Notes: generated by a model from the letters alone, not told the origin. A stretch of DNA of 64,000 nucleotides from Hallella seregens ATCC 51272 (GCF_000518545.1 NZ_JADU01000024.1:1-64000); one strand, 5' to 3'. Numbered from the stretch's first letter, positions 1 to 9,056 are shown. Numbers and translations are program-made.

Positions 1-27
1 TCTGTTGTATCTCTTAATGGTGTACAT
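1..27 (-). CDS. Start of an unidentified leftward gene (partial)
   Basis: On the minus strand an ATG at 27-25 opens a frame reading MYTIKRYNR to the window edge. A promoter-like TACCTTTG lies 20 bases upstream, which makes this the likely start of a gene outside the window. Nine residues do not allow any functional call, and chance cannot be excluded. Confidence 0.35.
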
Positions 28-47
28 GTTTTGCGACAAATGCGGTG

Positions 48-78
48 CAAAGGTAGTGAATGTTTGGGAAACAAGCAA
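48..78 (-). promoter_or_regulatory. Promoter reading leftward out of the window
   Basis: The minus strand carries TACCTTTG (48-55) preceded after 20 bases by TTG (76-78), the -7 and -33 arrangement of Bacteroidetes promoters. It should drive the gene starting at 27. Confidence 0.5.
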
Positions 79-226
79 GAAAAAAGAGTAAAAAGTAAAA
101 GGGTAAAAGGTGGATACACACCTTTGGGGGTACCCGTCCGCATAGTCCATGCGTGCCGTTTTACTTAAATATTGAACACCTTATTATATAAAGGTCGCAG
201 ACCCTTTCGGGCGTTTTCGCACCGGC

Positions 227-373
227 ATGAAAAAGGATTCTTCTTCAGGCCATATTAAAAACTCGGCCTGGGGCATCAACTACTTCGACACCTCGCCCGT
301 GTACAGCGATTCGGAGGAGACCCACGGGCAAAGCGGGAAAGAACCGGCCCACAGCGATCCGGAGCGGGCCTAA
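227..373 (+). pseudogene. Aldo/keto reductase remnant
   Basis: A 48-codon frame contains GINYFDTSPVYSDSEE, closely matching the conserved aldo/keto reductase segment whose Asp and Tyr belong to the active site (GxxxFDTAxxYG-SE type). The rest of the roughly 300-residue TIM barrel is missing: the 15 residues before the motif and about 16 after it do not look like the family. It overlaps the convergent serB stop by four bases. The most likely reading is a decayed gene fragment left after deletion; a functional micropeptide is much less likely. No promoter was seen. Confidence 0.5.
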
Positions 374-1614
374 AGGCGGCCCTGATCCCCCAGATAGCTG
401 TCTTTGAATCCCAAGAAATAGAGCACGCCGTCGAGGCCCAGCGTGTTGATGCTCTGGCGCGCATTGGCCACCACGCGCGGCTTGGCGTGGAAAGCAATGC
501 CCAGTCCGGCCTCGCTAATCATCGGCAGGTCGTTGGCCCCGTCGCCCACGGCGATGGTCTGGGCTAAATGCACTTTCTCCACCTGGGCTATGAGTTTGAG
601 CAGCTCTGCCTTGCGGCGGCCGTCCACAACATCGCCTACATATCGGCCGGTGAGCTTGTCGTTGTCGTCGATTTCAAGTTCGTTGGCATACACATAGTCG
701 ATGCCGAACTTGCGCTGCAGGTATTCGCCGAAGTAGGTGAAGCCGCCGCTGAGGATGGCAATCTTGTACCCACACCGCTTGAGCACCTCCATAAGGCGGG
801 GCACGCCCTCGGTGATGGGGAGCTGCTCGGCAATGTCCTGCATCACGCTCACGTCGAGGCCCTTGAGCAGGGCCACCCGCTCGGTGAAGCTTTCCTTGAA
901 GTCTATCTCGCCGCGCATGGCCCGCTCGGTGATGGCGCGCACCTGCTCGCCCACGCCGGCACGCGCGGCCAGCTCGTCGATGCACTCGGTCTGGATGAGC
1001 GTGGAGTCCATGTCGAAGCAGATGAGACGGCGCATGCGCCGGTACATGTCGTCTTTCTGGAACGAGAAATCTATCTCCATGTCCTGCGAAAGCTGCATGA
1101 GTTCGGCCTGCATGGCGGCGCGGTCCACGGGTGTTCCACGCAGCGAAAACTCGATGCAGGCCCGCACGTTGCGCTCGGGATGCTTGATACTCATGCGGCC
1201 GGTGAGCCGCAGAATGGAGTCGATGTTGAGGCCCTGGGCCGCCACAATGTTGGCTGCACGCTCTATCTCGCGGGCCGACAGCGTGCGACCTATCACCGTC
1301 AGAATGTAGCGGTTCTTGCCTTGTCGGTCCACCCAGGCCTCGTACTCGTCGTCGGCAATCGGCGAGAAACCGATGTTCACACCGAGTGCAGTGGCCTTGA
1401 AGAGCAGTTCTTTCATCACCTGTCCCGAGCTGCGCTCGTCGATGCGGATGAGTATGCCCAGTGACAAAGTGGAGTGAATGTCGGCCTGGCCAATGTCCAG
1501 CACCTTGGCATCATAGCGGGCCAGAATGCCCATCACCGAGGCGGTGAGCCCCGGGCGGTCTTGTCCCGTGATGCTAATCAATATTTGTTCTTCCTTGAGA
1601 TTCTGTTCGTCCAT
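370..1614 (-). CDS. serB: Phosphoserine phosphatase SerB with N-terminal ACT domains
   Basis: Catalyses the last step of serine synthesis, O-phosphoserine to serine plus phosphate, in the cytoplasm. About 190 N-terminal residues hold two ACT-like regulatory segments (the first begins ISITGQDRPGLTASV), followed by a HAD phosphatase domain. The nucleophile motif DMDST is near residues 201-205, with D201 and D203 as the catalytic pair, and the metal-binding GDGANDLPM is near 355. The 414-residue length fits ACT-fused SerB rather than the short single-domain form. The ATG at 1614 is preferred over an adjacent TTG at 1617. Transcribed alone, divergently from the CobW-type gene. The ACT domains may sense serine, but that is inferred from the family. 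Confidence 0.95.
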   Translation of the reverse strand: MDEQNLKEEQILISITGQDRPGLTASVMGILARYDAKVLDIGQADIHSTLSLGILIRIDERSSGQVMKELLFKATALGVNIGFSPIADDEYEAWVDRQGKNRYILTVIGRTLSAREIERAANIVAAQGLNIDSILRLTGRMSIKHPERNVRACIEFSLRGTPVDRAAMQAELMQLSQDMEIDFSFQKDDMYRRMRRLICFDMDSTLIQTECIDELAARAGVGEQVRAITERAMRGEIDFKESFTERVALLKGLDVSVMQDIAEQLPITEGVPRLMEVLKRCGYKIAILSGGFTYFGEYLQRKFGIDYVYANELEIDDNDKLTGRYVGDVVDGRRKAELLKLIAQVEKVHLAQTIAVGDGANDLPMISEAGLGIAFHAKPRVVANARQSINTLGLDGVLYFLGFKDSYLGDQGRL

Positions 1615-1636
1615 CAATCAAAAACTGTTAATGGTG

Positions 1637-1644
1637 CAAAGTTA
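1637..1644 (-). promoter_or_regulatory. serB promoter -7 element
   Basis: TAACTTTG on the minus strand, 22 bases before the serB ATG. No convincing -33 element is visible. Confidence 0.6.
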
Positions 1645-1687
1645 GCACATTTTTTAGACGTCTACGGCGTTTTTGGCATTTAATTTG

Positions 1688-1695
1688 TAACTTTG
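1688..1695 (+). promoter_or_regulatory. Promoter -7 element of the CobW-type gene
   Basis: TAACTTTG, 72 bases upstream of the ATG at 1768 and divergent from the serB promoter. The leader between them contains GGCTGCCCCCAAGGGCAGCC, a strong hairpin of unknown role. Confidence 0.6.
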
Positions 1696-1767
1696 CAGGT
1701 GGCTGCCCCCAAGGGCAGCCACACGATGTGCAAACGAATCATCCTTTAAAAATAAGTCAATAGAAAC

Positions 1768-2910
1768 ATGAATCATCAGGAAACGCCCGTGCTGCTGCTC
1801 ACCGGTTATCTGGGCAGCGGCAAGACCACATTACTCAACCGCATCCTTGCCAACGAGCGGGGCATCAAGTTTGCCGTCATCGTCAACGATATAGGAGAGG
1901 TGAACATCGATGCCAGCCTCATCCAGCAAGGAGGCATCGTGGGGCAGGACGACGACAGCCTGGTGGCCCTGCAAAACGGCTGCATCTGCTGCACGTTGAA
2001 GATGGATCTTGTGAAGCAACTGAACGACATCATCAGCACCCGACAGTTCGATTATATTGTCATCGAGGCCAGCGGCATCTGCGAGCCCGCCCCCATCGCC
2101 CAGACCATCAGTACTTATCCGAAGCTGCTGGCCCCCGAAGCACTGAAGAACGGAGCCGCCCGACTGGACGCCATTGTGACCGTTGTGGACGCCCTGCGCA
2201 TGCGCGACGAGTTCGGACTGGGCGAGGAACTGAAGAAGAAAGACATGGGCGAGGAAGACCTGGCCAGCCTCGTGATTCAGCAAATAGAGTTCTGCAACAT
2301 CATCCTGCTCAACAAAGCGGCCGAGATCAGCCCCAAGGACCTGGCCCACCTCAAGGGCATCATCCGCGAGATACAGCCCCAAGCCACCATTATGGAGTGC
2401 AACTACGGCGACGTGGAGCTTGACAAGATACTCAACACCCACGCCTTCGACTTTGAAAAAGTGGCCACTTCGGCCCGCTGGATCGAAGCCATGGAGGACG
2501 AAGACGAGGAACTGGAGAACGAAGAATCGGGCGAGGCGCTGGAGTATGGCATCCAGACCTTCGTGTACCGCCGCCGCCCGGCCATGAATCTGGGCCGCTT
2601 CGACGAGATGGTGTCTTCCCGCTGGCCGCGCAGCATCATCAGGGCCAAGGGCATTTGCTACTTTCGCGACGAGCCGGACACCTGCTACCTCTTTGAGCAG
2701 TCGGGCCGGCAGTTCAACATTACCAACGCCGGCCAGTGGTATGCCACCATGCCCAAGGACAAGCTGAAACAGTTCAAGGAGCGCAATCCCAGCGTCCGGA
2801 AAGACTGGGACGAGCAGTATGGCGACCGCATGCAGAAGATAGTCTTCATCGGTCAGGACATGGACCGCAAGGCCATCGAGGCCGAACTCGACAAGTGCCT
2901 GGAGGACTAA
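1768..2910 (+). CDS. CobW/COG0523-family G3E GTPase
   Basis: A GTPase of the family that includes cobalamin CobW and zinc chaperones such as YeiR and ZNG1, which couple GTP hydrolysis to metal transfer. Visible are the Walker A motif GYLGSGKT (13-20), the metal-binding CICC at residues 72-75 and the nucleotide-specificity segment LLNKAAE, followed by a C-terminal CobW_C-like domain with YRRRPAMNLGRF. A Glu/Asp-rich linker (EDEDEELENEESGE, about residue 245) separates the domains. The metal and the client protein cannot be read from sequence; no cobalamin genes are adjacent. It ends 32 bases before relA and may be cotranscribed with it. Confidence 0.85.
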   Translation: MNHQETPVLLLTGYLGSGKTTLLNRILANERGIKFAVIVNDIGEVNIDASLIQQGGIVGQDDDSLVALQNGCICCTLKMDLVKQLNDIISTRQFDYIVIEASGICEPAPIAQTISTYPKLLAPEALKNGAARLDAIVTVVDALRMRDEFGLGEELKKKDMGEEDLASLVIQQIEFCNIILLNKAAEISPKDLAHLKGIIREIQPQATIMECNYGDVELDKILNTHAFDFEKVATSARWIEAMEDEDEELENEESGEALEYGIQTFVYRRRPAMNLGRFDEMVSSRWPRSIIRAKGICYFRDEPDTCYLFEQSGRQFNITNAGQWYATMPKDKLKQFKERNPSVRKDWDEQYGDRMQKIVFIGQDMDRKAIEAELDKCLED

Positions 2911-2942
2911 CCGCAGGCATTCCCATCCCATCACCCAAGCAC

Positions 2943-5153
2943 ATGGAAGAGACATTCACCTTTACCCCCGAAGAACAGCAAGCCGCCGAGGGCATACGCA
3001 GCCATCTACGCACGGCCATCGGCCCCTCGCTGCTCCCTGCCGACGAGGCCGCGCTGGAAGCCTACATCCGCCAAGGCATGGACGGCGGACATATCCACCG
3101 CGACGTTTTCGGACTCAATCCAGTGCTCACCGCGCTACAGACAGCCCAGATTGCCGTGGACGAAATAGGGCTGCGGCGCGACGGAGTGATTGCCACCCTG
3201 CTCTATGGAAGCCTTACCGGCGAGCCGGAGACGGCCGACGACATCCGCGGGAAGTTTGGCAACGACGTGGCCCACATCATTCAGGGTCTGGCCAAGATAC
3301 AGAAACTCTACGAGAAGAATCCCGTCATCGAGAGTGAGAACTTCCGCAATCTGCTGTTGAGCTTTGCCGAGGACATGCGCGTCATCCTCATCATGATAGC
3401 CGATCGCGTGAATATCATGCGGCAGATACGCGACACTTCCAACAAGAGTGCCCAGCACGAGGTGGCCGAAGAAGCCAGCTATCTCTATGCCCCGCTGGCC
3501 CACAAGCTGGGCCTCTACACGCTCAAGAGCGAACTCGAAGACCTTTCGCTGAAGTATCTGGAGCACGATGCCTACTACATGATTAAGGAGAAGCTCAATG
3601 CAACCAAGCGTTCGCGCGACGCCTACATCGAGCAGTTCATCGGCCCCATCCGGCAACGACTCGAGGTGGCCGGCCTAAAATTCCACATGAAAGGGCGCAC
3701 CAAGTCCATCCATTCCATCTGGCAGAAGATGAAAAAACAGAAGTGCGGCTTCGAGGGCATCTACGATCTCTTTGCCATACGCATTATCATCGACTCGCCG
3801 ATCGACCGTGAAAAGCAACAGTGCTGGCAGGCCTACTCCATCGTCACCGACATGTACCAGCCCAATCCCAAGCGTCTGCGCGACTGGCTCTCCATGCCGA
3901 AGTCGAACGGCTACGAGAGTCTGCACATCACTGTACTCGGTCCTGACAACAAGTGGGTGGAGGTGCAGATTCGCACCGAACGCATGGACGACATTGCCGA
4001 ACACGGTCTGGCCGCCCACTGGCGGTACAAAGGCATCAAGAGCGGCGGCCACATGGACGACTGGCTGGCCAACATCCGCACCGCCCTCGAAGCCGGAGAC
4101 AACCTCCAGGTGATGGATCAGTTCAAGATGTCGCTGGCTCCCGAAGAGGTGTATGTGTTCACTCCGAAAGGCGACCTCTTCAAATTCCCGGCTGGAGCCA
4201 CCATCCTCGACTTTGCCTACCGCATACACTCCAAGCTGGGCAACACCTGCGTGGGCGGACGCATCAACGGCCACGCGGTGCCCATGCGCGAGCAGCTGCA
4301 CTCGGGCGACTCCGTGGAGGTGATCACCCAAAGCAACCAGACACCCAAGCGCGACTGGCTCAACCTGGTGAAAACCACCAAGGCCAAATCCAAAATCCGG
4401 CTGGCCCTCAAGGAGACCACCGTCAAGGATGGACTCTATGCCAAGGAAATGCTCGAACGCCGGTTCAAGAACCGCAAGGTGGATCTCGAGGAAAGCATCA
4501 TGGGACACCTTGTCAAAAAGCTGGGGTTCAAGGAGGTTTCCGACTTCTACAAACAGATTGCCGACGGCAAGCTGGACTGCAACGACATCATCGAGAAGTA
4601 TCTGGAAGTGCGCGACCATCTCCAGAACGCGACCAAGGAAAAAGAGATTCGCTCGGCCGAGAACTTCTCTTTCGAGAGCCCCGAACAGGAAATGACCCGC
4701 GAAAAAGAGGACGTGCTGACCATCGACCAGAACCTCAAGGGCATCGACTACCAGCTGGCTCCCTGCTGCAACCCCATCTATGGCGACGATATCTTCGGCT
4801 TCGTCACCGTGAGCGGCGGCATCAAGATTCACCGCACGGGCTGCCCCAATGCTCCCGAACTGCGGCGGCGCTTCGGCTATCGCATCGTCCGGGCACGATG
4901 GAGCGGCAAGAGTGCGTCGAAGTATGCCATCACCCTGCGCATCATCGGCAACGACGACATCGGCATTATCTCCAACATCACCAACATCATTTCCAAGGAC
5001 GAGAAAATCGTGATGCGATCCATCAACATCGATTCGCACGACGGATTGTTCTCAGGCAACCTGGTGGTGCAGCTCGAAGACACTGCCCGTCTCCAGACGC
5101 TCATCCGCAAACTCAGCACCGTGAAAGGCGTCAAGCAGATTACGCGCCTGTAA
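2943..5153 (+). CDS. relA: RelA/SpoT-family (p)ppGpp synthetase, hydrolase domain apparently inactive
   Basis: Makes the alarmone (p)ppGpp from ATP and GTP or GDP during starvation. Order of domains in 736 residues: N-terminal HD-like region (about 35-200), synthetase (about 245-355), TGS (about 400-460, VYVFTPKGDLFKFPAGATI), a Cys/His-containing linker (LAPCCNP) and a C-terminal ACT domain. The synthetase keeps MPKSNGYESLH and EVQIRT, and the substrate-selectivity loop reads RLRD (311-314), close to the basic RxKD type. The HD region lacks the metal ligands: LLYGSL stands where hydrolases have LHDxxED, and ADRVNIM stands where they have ADRLHNM. Synthesis without hydrolysis is therefore predicted. 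The ATG at 2943 starts the family-like sequence; a longer frame upstream overlaps the GTPase gene and is a shadow. Confidence 0.9.
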   Translation: MEETFTFTPEEQQAAEGIRSHLRTAIGPSLLPADEAALEAYIRQGMDGGHIHRDVFGLNPVLTALQTAQIAVDEIGLRRDGVIATLLYGSLTGEPETADDIRGKFGNDVAHIIQGLAKIQKLYEKNPVIESENFRNLLLSFAEDMRVILIMIADRVNIMRQIRDTSNKSAQHEVAEEASYLYAPLAHKLGLYTLKSELEDLSLKYLEHDAYYMIKEKLNATKRSRDAYIEQFIGPIRQRLEVAGLKFHMKGRTKSIHSIWQKMKKQKCGFEGIYDLFAIRIIIDSPIDREKQQCWQAYSIVTDMYQPNPKRLRDWLSMPKSNGYESLHITVLGPDNKWVEVQIRTERMDDIAEHGLAAHWRYKGIKSGGHMDDWLANIRTALEAGDNLQVMDQFKMSLAPEEVYVFTPKGDLFKFPAGATILDFAYRIHSKLGNTCVGGRINGHAVPMREQLHSGDSVEVITQSNQTPKRDWLNLVKTTKAKSKIRLALKETTVKDGLYAKEMLERRFKNRKVDLEESIMGHLVKKLGFKEVSDFYKQIADGKLDCNDIIEKYLEVRDHLQNATKEKEIRSAENFSFESPEQEMTREKEDVLTIDQNLKGIDYQLAPCCNPIYGDDIFGFVTVSGGIKIHRTGCPNAPELRRRFGYRIVRARWSGKSASKYAITLRIIGNDDIGIISNITNIISKDEKIVMRSINIDSHDGLFSGNLVVQLEDTARLQTLIRKLSTVKGVKQITRL

Positions 5154-5274
5154 AGACAGCGCCTCGTTCAGCCCGCACAGCTTTTCAATATTGCCATTCC
5201 GATTACTACTGTGGTTCATGGTGTCTCTGTAGGGGGCCGGCATTTGTCTTGAGACCTTTTTGCAGCTCTGCAAC

Positions 5275-5455
5275 GTTCACTTCCCGTTGTCTTGGACAAA
5301 TTTCCTGCGGGAAATGTTCACTTCCCGTTGTCTTGGATGAATTTCCTGCGGGAAATGTTCACTTCCCGTTGTCTTGGACGAATTTCCTGCGGGAAATGTT
5401 CACTTCCCGTTGTCTTGGATGAATTTCCTGCAGGAAATGTTCACTTCCCGTTTTT
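5275..5455. repeat. 41-bp tandem repeat array, four full copies and a partial
   Basis: Full copies begin at 5275, 5316, 5357 and 5398, exactly 41 bp apart, with a partial copy from 5439. Each unit starts GTTCACTTCCCGTTGTCTTG and contains the perfect inverted repeat ATTTCC-TGCG-GGAAAT. Copies differ only at one or two positions (GACA, GATG, GACG; CGGG or CAGG). Since 41 is not a multiple of three, it is unlikely to be coding. A second array with the same period lies at 30061. Confidence 0.95.
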
Positions 5456-5681
5456 TGATGGTTTAGCAAAGACAACGGGGACCAACACACATAACAATGG
5501 CAATACCGGGGGCACAGCGTTGTTTGCGGTTGTTATCGTTGTCTTTCAAATCCTCATGCCCCGTTTGTTTCGGCGGCCACACAGGGGGTGTGGCCCTACA
5601 ATTCCGAAGCACTGATAAAAGACAACTGGCAAAAAAAGTGAAAAACCGATGCCGTTACGCCGTTCTCTCTCTGCTTTTTAC

Positions 5682-5689
5682 TATCTTTG
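5682..5689 (+). promoter_or_regulatory. Promoter -7 element of the DUF2723 gene
   Basis: TATCTTTG, 37 bases upstream of the ATG at 5727. No clear -33 element. Confidence 0.55.
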
Positions 5690-5726
5690 CAGGGATTTTT
5701 CGCGATTACTCAATTTTAAACTATAA

Positions 5727-8700
5727 ATGAAACAGTACAGATTAGTAGACAATGTGCTGGGATGGCTGGCTTTCTTGATTGCCGCTTTCGTATATTGCTC
5801 TACCATTGAGCCGACAGCCTCGTTCTGGGACTGCCCCGAGTTTATCACGACCGGCTACAAACTCGAGATTGGCCACCCCCCCGGGGCGCCGTTCTTCATG
5901 CTGACGGCCAATCTCTTCAGCCAGTTTGTCAGCGACCCGGGCCAGGTGGCCCGCATGGTCAACACGATGAGCGCACTGCTCTCGGCCACGACCATCATGT
6001 TCCTTTTCTGGACCATCACCCACCTGACGCGCAAGCTCATCATGAAAGACTGGGCCGCACTCACATTGGGCAAAACCATTGCCATTGAGGCCAGTGGCAT
6101 GGTCGGCGCACTGATTTACACGTTCTCGGACACGTTCTGGTTCTCTGCTGTCGAAGGCGAAGTGTACGCCTACTCCTCGGCTTTCACGGCCGTCGTGTTC
6201 TGGCTCATCCTGAAATGGGAGGACCATGCCGACGAGCCGCATGCCGACCGCTGGCTGGTGCTCATCTTCTACATGACCGGACTGAGCATCGGCGTGCACC
6301 TGCTCAACCTGCTCTGCCTGCCGGCCATCGTGCTGGTGTACTGTTATCGTCGCTTCCCCGACGTGGAAACCAAGGGGTCGCTCATCGCGCTGCTCATCTC
6401 GTTTGTCATTGTGGCCGCCGTACTCTACGGCGTGGTGCCCGGCATTGTCACCGTCGGCGGGTGGTTCGAGCTGCTGTTTGTCAACGTACTGGGCATGCCT
6501 TTCAACACGGGCCTGATGATTTACATCGTCCTGCTGGTGGCCGCCGTGCTGTGGGCCATCTACGAAAGCTATGTGGGCCTGAACAAGAAACGGGAGAACG
6601 TTTCGTTCCTCGTGGCTTTCGGTCTTATCGGCATTCCGTTCTACGGCTACGGCTGGAGTGCCGTCGTTATCGGCGTCGTCATCCTTGCCGCCGCCTTTAT
6701 ACTGCTCGACCGCAAGAAGATGGTGAACAAGAAACCCGTGTATCTGGTGACCTCCCGGTTCAAGAATACGGCCCTGCTCTGCATACTGATGCTGATGATT
6801 GGCTACTCCAGCTATGCACTCATCGTGATTCGCTCGGATGCCAATCCGCCCATGGACCAGAACTCTCCCGAGGACATCTTCACCCTGGGCAACTATCTGA
6901 GCCGCGACCAGTACGGCGACCGTCCCCTCCTCTACGGCCAGGCCTATACCTCGCAGGTGGCTCTGGACCAGGAGGGCAACATGTGCATCCCCAGGAAACA
7001 AGAGGGTGCGCCTATCTACAGCCGAAAGGAAAAGGCCTCGAAAGACGAGAAAGACTCCTACTTCGTGGTGTCGCACAAGAGCAAATATGTGTATGCCCAG
7101 AACATGCTCTTCCCGCGCATGTACGATGCCAGCCACACACAGGACTATGAATCGTGGATGGGCGGCGTGGACGGCACGGAGGTACCCTACGACCGTTGCG
7201 GCGAGGCCATGACCGTGAAGGTGCCCTCGCAGCTGGACAATCTGCGCTTCTTCCTCTCCTATCAGTGCAATTTCATGTACTGGCGCTACTTCATGTGGAA
7301 CTTCGCCGGCCGCCAAAACGACATTCAAGGCAACGGCGAACTGGAGCACGGCAACTGGATTACGGGCATCCCGTTCATCGACAACGCCCGTCTGGGCGAC
7401 CAGAGCAAGCTGCCCAACGACCTGAAGACCAACAAAGGGCACAACGTGTTCTACTGTCTGCCCCTGTTGCTGGGCATCATCGGTCTGTTCTGGCAAGCCT
7501 TCCGCGGCCGCCGCGGCATCCGCCAATTCTGGGTGGTGTTCTTCCTCTTCTTCATGACGGGCCTGGCCATTGTCATCTATCTGAACCAGACTCCAGTGCA
7601 GCCACGCGAGCGCGACTACGCCTACGCCGGTTCGTTCTACGCCTTTGCCATCTGGTGTGGCATGGGTGTGGCCGCCATCATCGACCTGATGAAGAAGTAT
7701 CTGAAACTCGACAACGTGGCAGCCACCGCCGCGGTATCGCTGCTGTGTCTGCTCGTTCCCATCCAGATGGCCAGCCAGACCTGGGACGACCACGACCGCT
7801 CCAACCGCTACACTTGCCGCGACTTCGGCCAGAACTATCTCATGACCTTGCAGGACAAGGGCAACCCCATCATCTTCACCAACGGCGACAACGACACTTT
7901 CCCGCTCTGGTACAATCAGGAAGTGGAGGGCGTGCGCACCGATGCCCGCGTCTGCAACCTCAGCTATTTGCAGACCGACTGGTACATCGACCAGATGAAG
8001 CGCCCGGCCTATCAATCGCCCTCTGTGCCCATCACCTGGCCGCGACTCGACTTCTGCTCGGGCACCAACGAGTATGTAGAAGTGCAGGCCGGCCTGAAGC
8101 AGCAGGTGCTCGACTTCTACAAGCAGAACCCTGCCGAAGCCAAGGCACAGTTCGGCGACAATCCTTTCGAGGTGGCCAACATCATGAAATACTGGGTGCG
8201 CTCCCGCCAGCAAGACATGCACGTCATTCCCACCGACACGCTCTACGTCACCATTGACAAGGCTGCCGTGAAGCGCAGCGGTATGATGATGGCCAGCGAC
8301 ACCATCCCCGACCGCATGGTCATCTCGCTCAAAGGCAAGAATGCCCTGTACAAAGGCGACCTGATGATGCTGGAAATGATAGCCCACTGCAACTGGACAC
8401 GTCCCATCTACGTGGCCCTCACCGTGGGCCAAGAGAACTATATGAACCTGGGCGACAACTTCATTCAGGAAGGTCTGGCCAACCGCATCTCACCGTTCCT
8501 CACCAATGTGAAAGGTGCTTCCAACTTCGATACGGAGAAAGTCTACAACAATCTGATGACCCGCTACCGCTACGGCGGCCTGTCCACCAAGGGACTCTAT
8601 CTGGAAGAAACCACCATGCGCATGTGCTACACCCATCGCCGCCTCTTCGGCCAGCTGGCCCTGCACCTCATTGCAGAGCAGAAAAACGGCAAGGCCCTCA

Positions 8701-9056
8701 AGGTGCTTGAGAAAGCCGAGCAGGTGATTCCTACCTACAACGTGCCCATGAACTACATGAGCGGCGGCACCGACATTGCCCGTGCCTACGCTCTGCTGGG
8801 CCAAAAGAAGAAAGCCCTCGAGGTGCTACAGGCCGTATGGGACAACGCCAGCCAGTACGAGGCCTACTATCTCACGCTCACCGGCGTGCGCTTCGACGGC
8901 GCACAGCGCGACTGCATGGTGCAGTTCACCATCATGTCGCAGGTGGCAGAGATTACGGCCATGGTCGACAAGCAGCTGGCCGCCAAGCGCAGAACGCAGC
9001 TCAACAACTATTACGCTACGTACATAGGCAAGGGCGGACAGTTGCTGGAAAACTAA
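5727..9056 (+). CDS. DUF2723 (TMEM260-type) multi-pass membrane protein, putative GT-C glycosyltransferase
   Basis: A 1109-residue protein whose first half holds about ten or more hydrophobic membrane segments and whose second half is largely soluble and probably extracytoplasmic. The N-terminus has the family hallmark: after the first helix come FWDCPEFITTGYKLEIGHPP and APFFML, a loop with an acidic residue in the place where GT-C transferases keep a catalytic Asp. The family includes human TMEM260, reported to be a protein O-mannosyltransferase, so transfer of mannose from a lipid carrier to secreted proteins is a reasonable inference, not a demonstration. The length matches Bacteroidetes homologues. 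The C-terminal part (about 950-1050) resembles TPR-like helices (ALLGQKKKALEVLQAV). It is followed by a clear terminator and so is probably monocistronic. Confidence 0.8.
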   Translation: MKQYRLVDNVLGWLAFLIAAFVYCSTIEPTASFWDCPEFITTGYKLEIGHPPGAPFFMLTANLFSQFVSDPGQVARMVNTMSALLSATTIMFLFWTITHLTRKLIMKDWAALTLGKTIAIEASGMVGALIYTFSDTFWFSAVEGEVYAYSSAFTAVVFWLILKWEDHADEPHADRWLVLIFYMTGLSIGVHLLNLLCLPAIVLVYCYRRFPDVETKGSLIALLISFVIVAAVLYGVVPGIVTVGGWFELLFVNVLGMPFNTGLMIYIVLLVAAVLWAIYESYVGLNKKRENVSFLVAFGLIGIPFYGYGWSAVVIGVVILAAAFILLDRKKMVNKKPVYLVTSRFKNTALLCILMLMIGYSSYALIVIRSDANPPMDQNSPEDIFTLGNYLSRDQYGDRPLLYGQAYTSQVALDQEGNMCIPRKQEGAPIYSRKEKASKDEKDSYFVVSHKSKYVYAQNMLFPRMYDASHTQDYESWMGGVDGTEVPYDRCGEAMTVKVPSQLDNLRFFLSYQCNFMYWRYFMWNFAGRQNDIQGNGELEHGNWITGIPFIDNARLGDQSKLPNDLKTNKGHNVFYCLPLLLGIIGLFWQAFRGRRGIRQFWVVFFLFFMTGLAIVIYLNQTPVQPRERDYAYAGSFYAFAIWCGMGVAAIIDLMKKYLKLDNVAATAAVSLLCLLVPIQMASQTWDDHDRSNRYTCRDFGQNYLMTLQDKGNPIIFTNGDNDTFPLWYNQEVEGVRTDARVCNLSYLQTDWYIDQMKRPAYQSPSVPITWPRLDFCSGTNEYVEVQAGLKQQVLDFYKQNPAEAKAQFGDNPFEVANIMKYWVRSRQQDMHVIPTDTLYVTIDKAAVKRSGMMMASDTIPDRMVISLKGKNALYKGDLMMLEMIAHCNWTRPIYVALTVGQENYMNLGDNFIQEGLANRISPFLTNVKGASNFDTEKVYNNLMTRYRYGGLSTKGLYLEETTMRMCYTHRRLFGQLALHLIAEQKNGKALKVLEKAEQVIPTYNVPMNYMSGGTDIARAYALLGQKKKALEVLQAVWDNASQYEAYYLTLTGVRFDGAQRDCMVQFTIMSQVAEITAMVDKQLAAKRRTQLNNYYATYIGKGGQLLEN

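Larger units (their letters stand above)
5154..5726. other. Intergenic stretch between relA and the DUF2723 gene
   Basis: These 573 bases hold no credible gene. The middle is a 41-bp tandem array (5275-5455, separate entry) and the right end carries the promoter of the DUF2723 gene. Open frames across the array only reflect the repeats. No convincing relA terminator hairpin with a T-run was recognised, so the array may sit in the relA 3' untranslated region. Confidence 0.7.

Noticed and set aside
568..1464. Long open frame on the plus strand opposite serB
   Set aside because: It is the antisense shadow of a high-GC gene with complete SerB motifs on the other strand.
2736..2942. N-terminal extension of relA by 69 residues
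   Set aside because: The extension overlaps the GTPase gene in another frame and has no conserved sequence; the ATG at 2943 gives a normal RSH start.
3953..5422. A plus-strand frame running through relA into the 41-bp array
   Set aside because: It is the out-of-frame product of a real gene and then of a repeat whose period is not a multiple of three.
5275..5455. CRISPR array
   Set aside because: The units are contiguous and nearly identical with no unique spacers, and no cas genes are in the window.
5742..8432. An 896-codon minus-strand frame opposite the DUF2723 gene
   Set aside because: Its sequence is rich in His, Val, Ala and Gly, typical of antisense frames, and shows no domain; the plus strand has a clear family protein.
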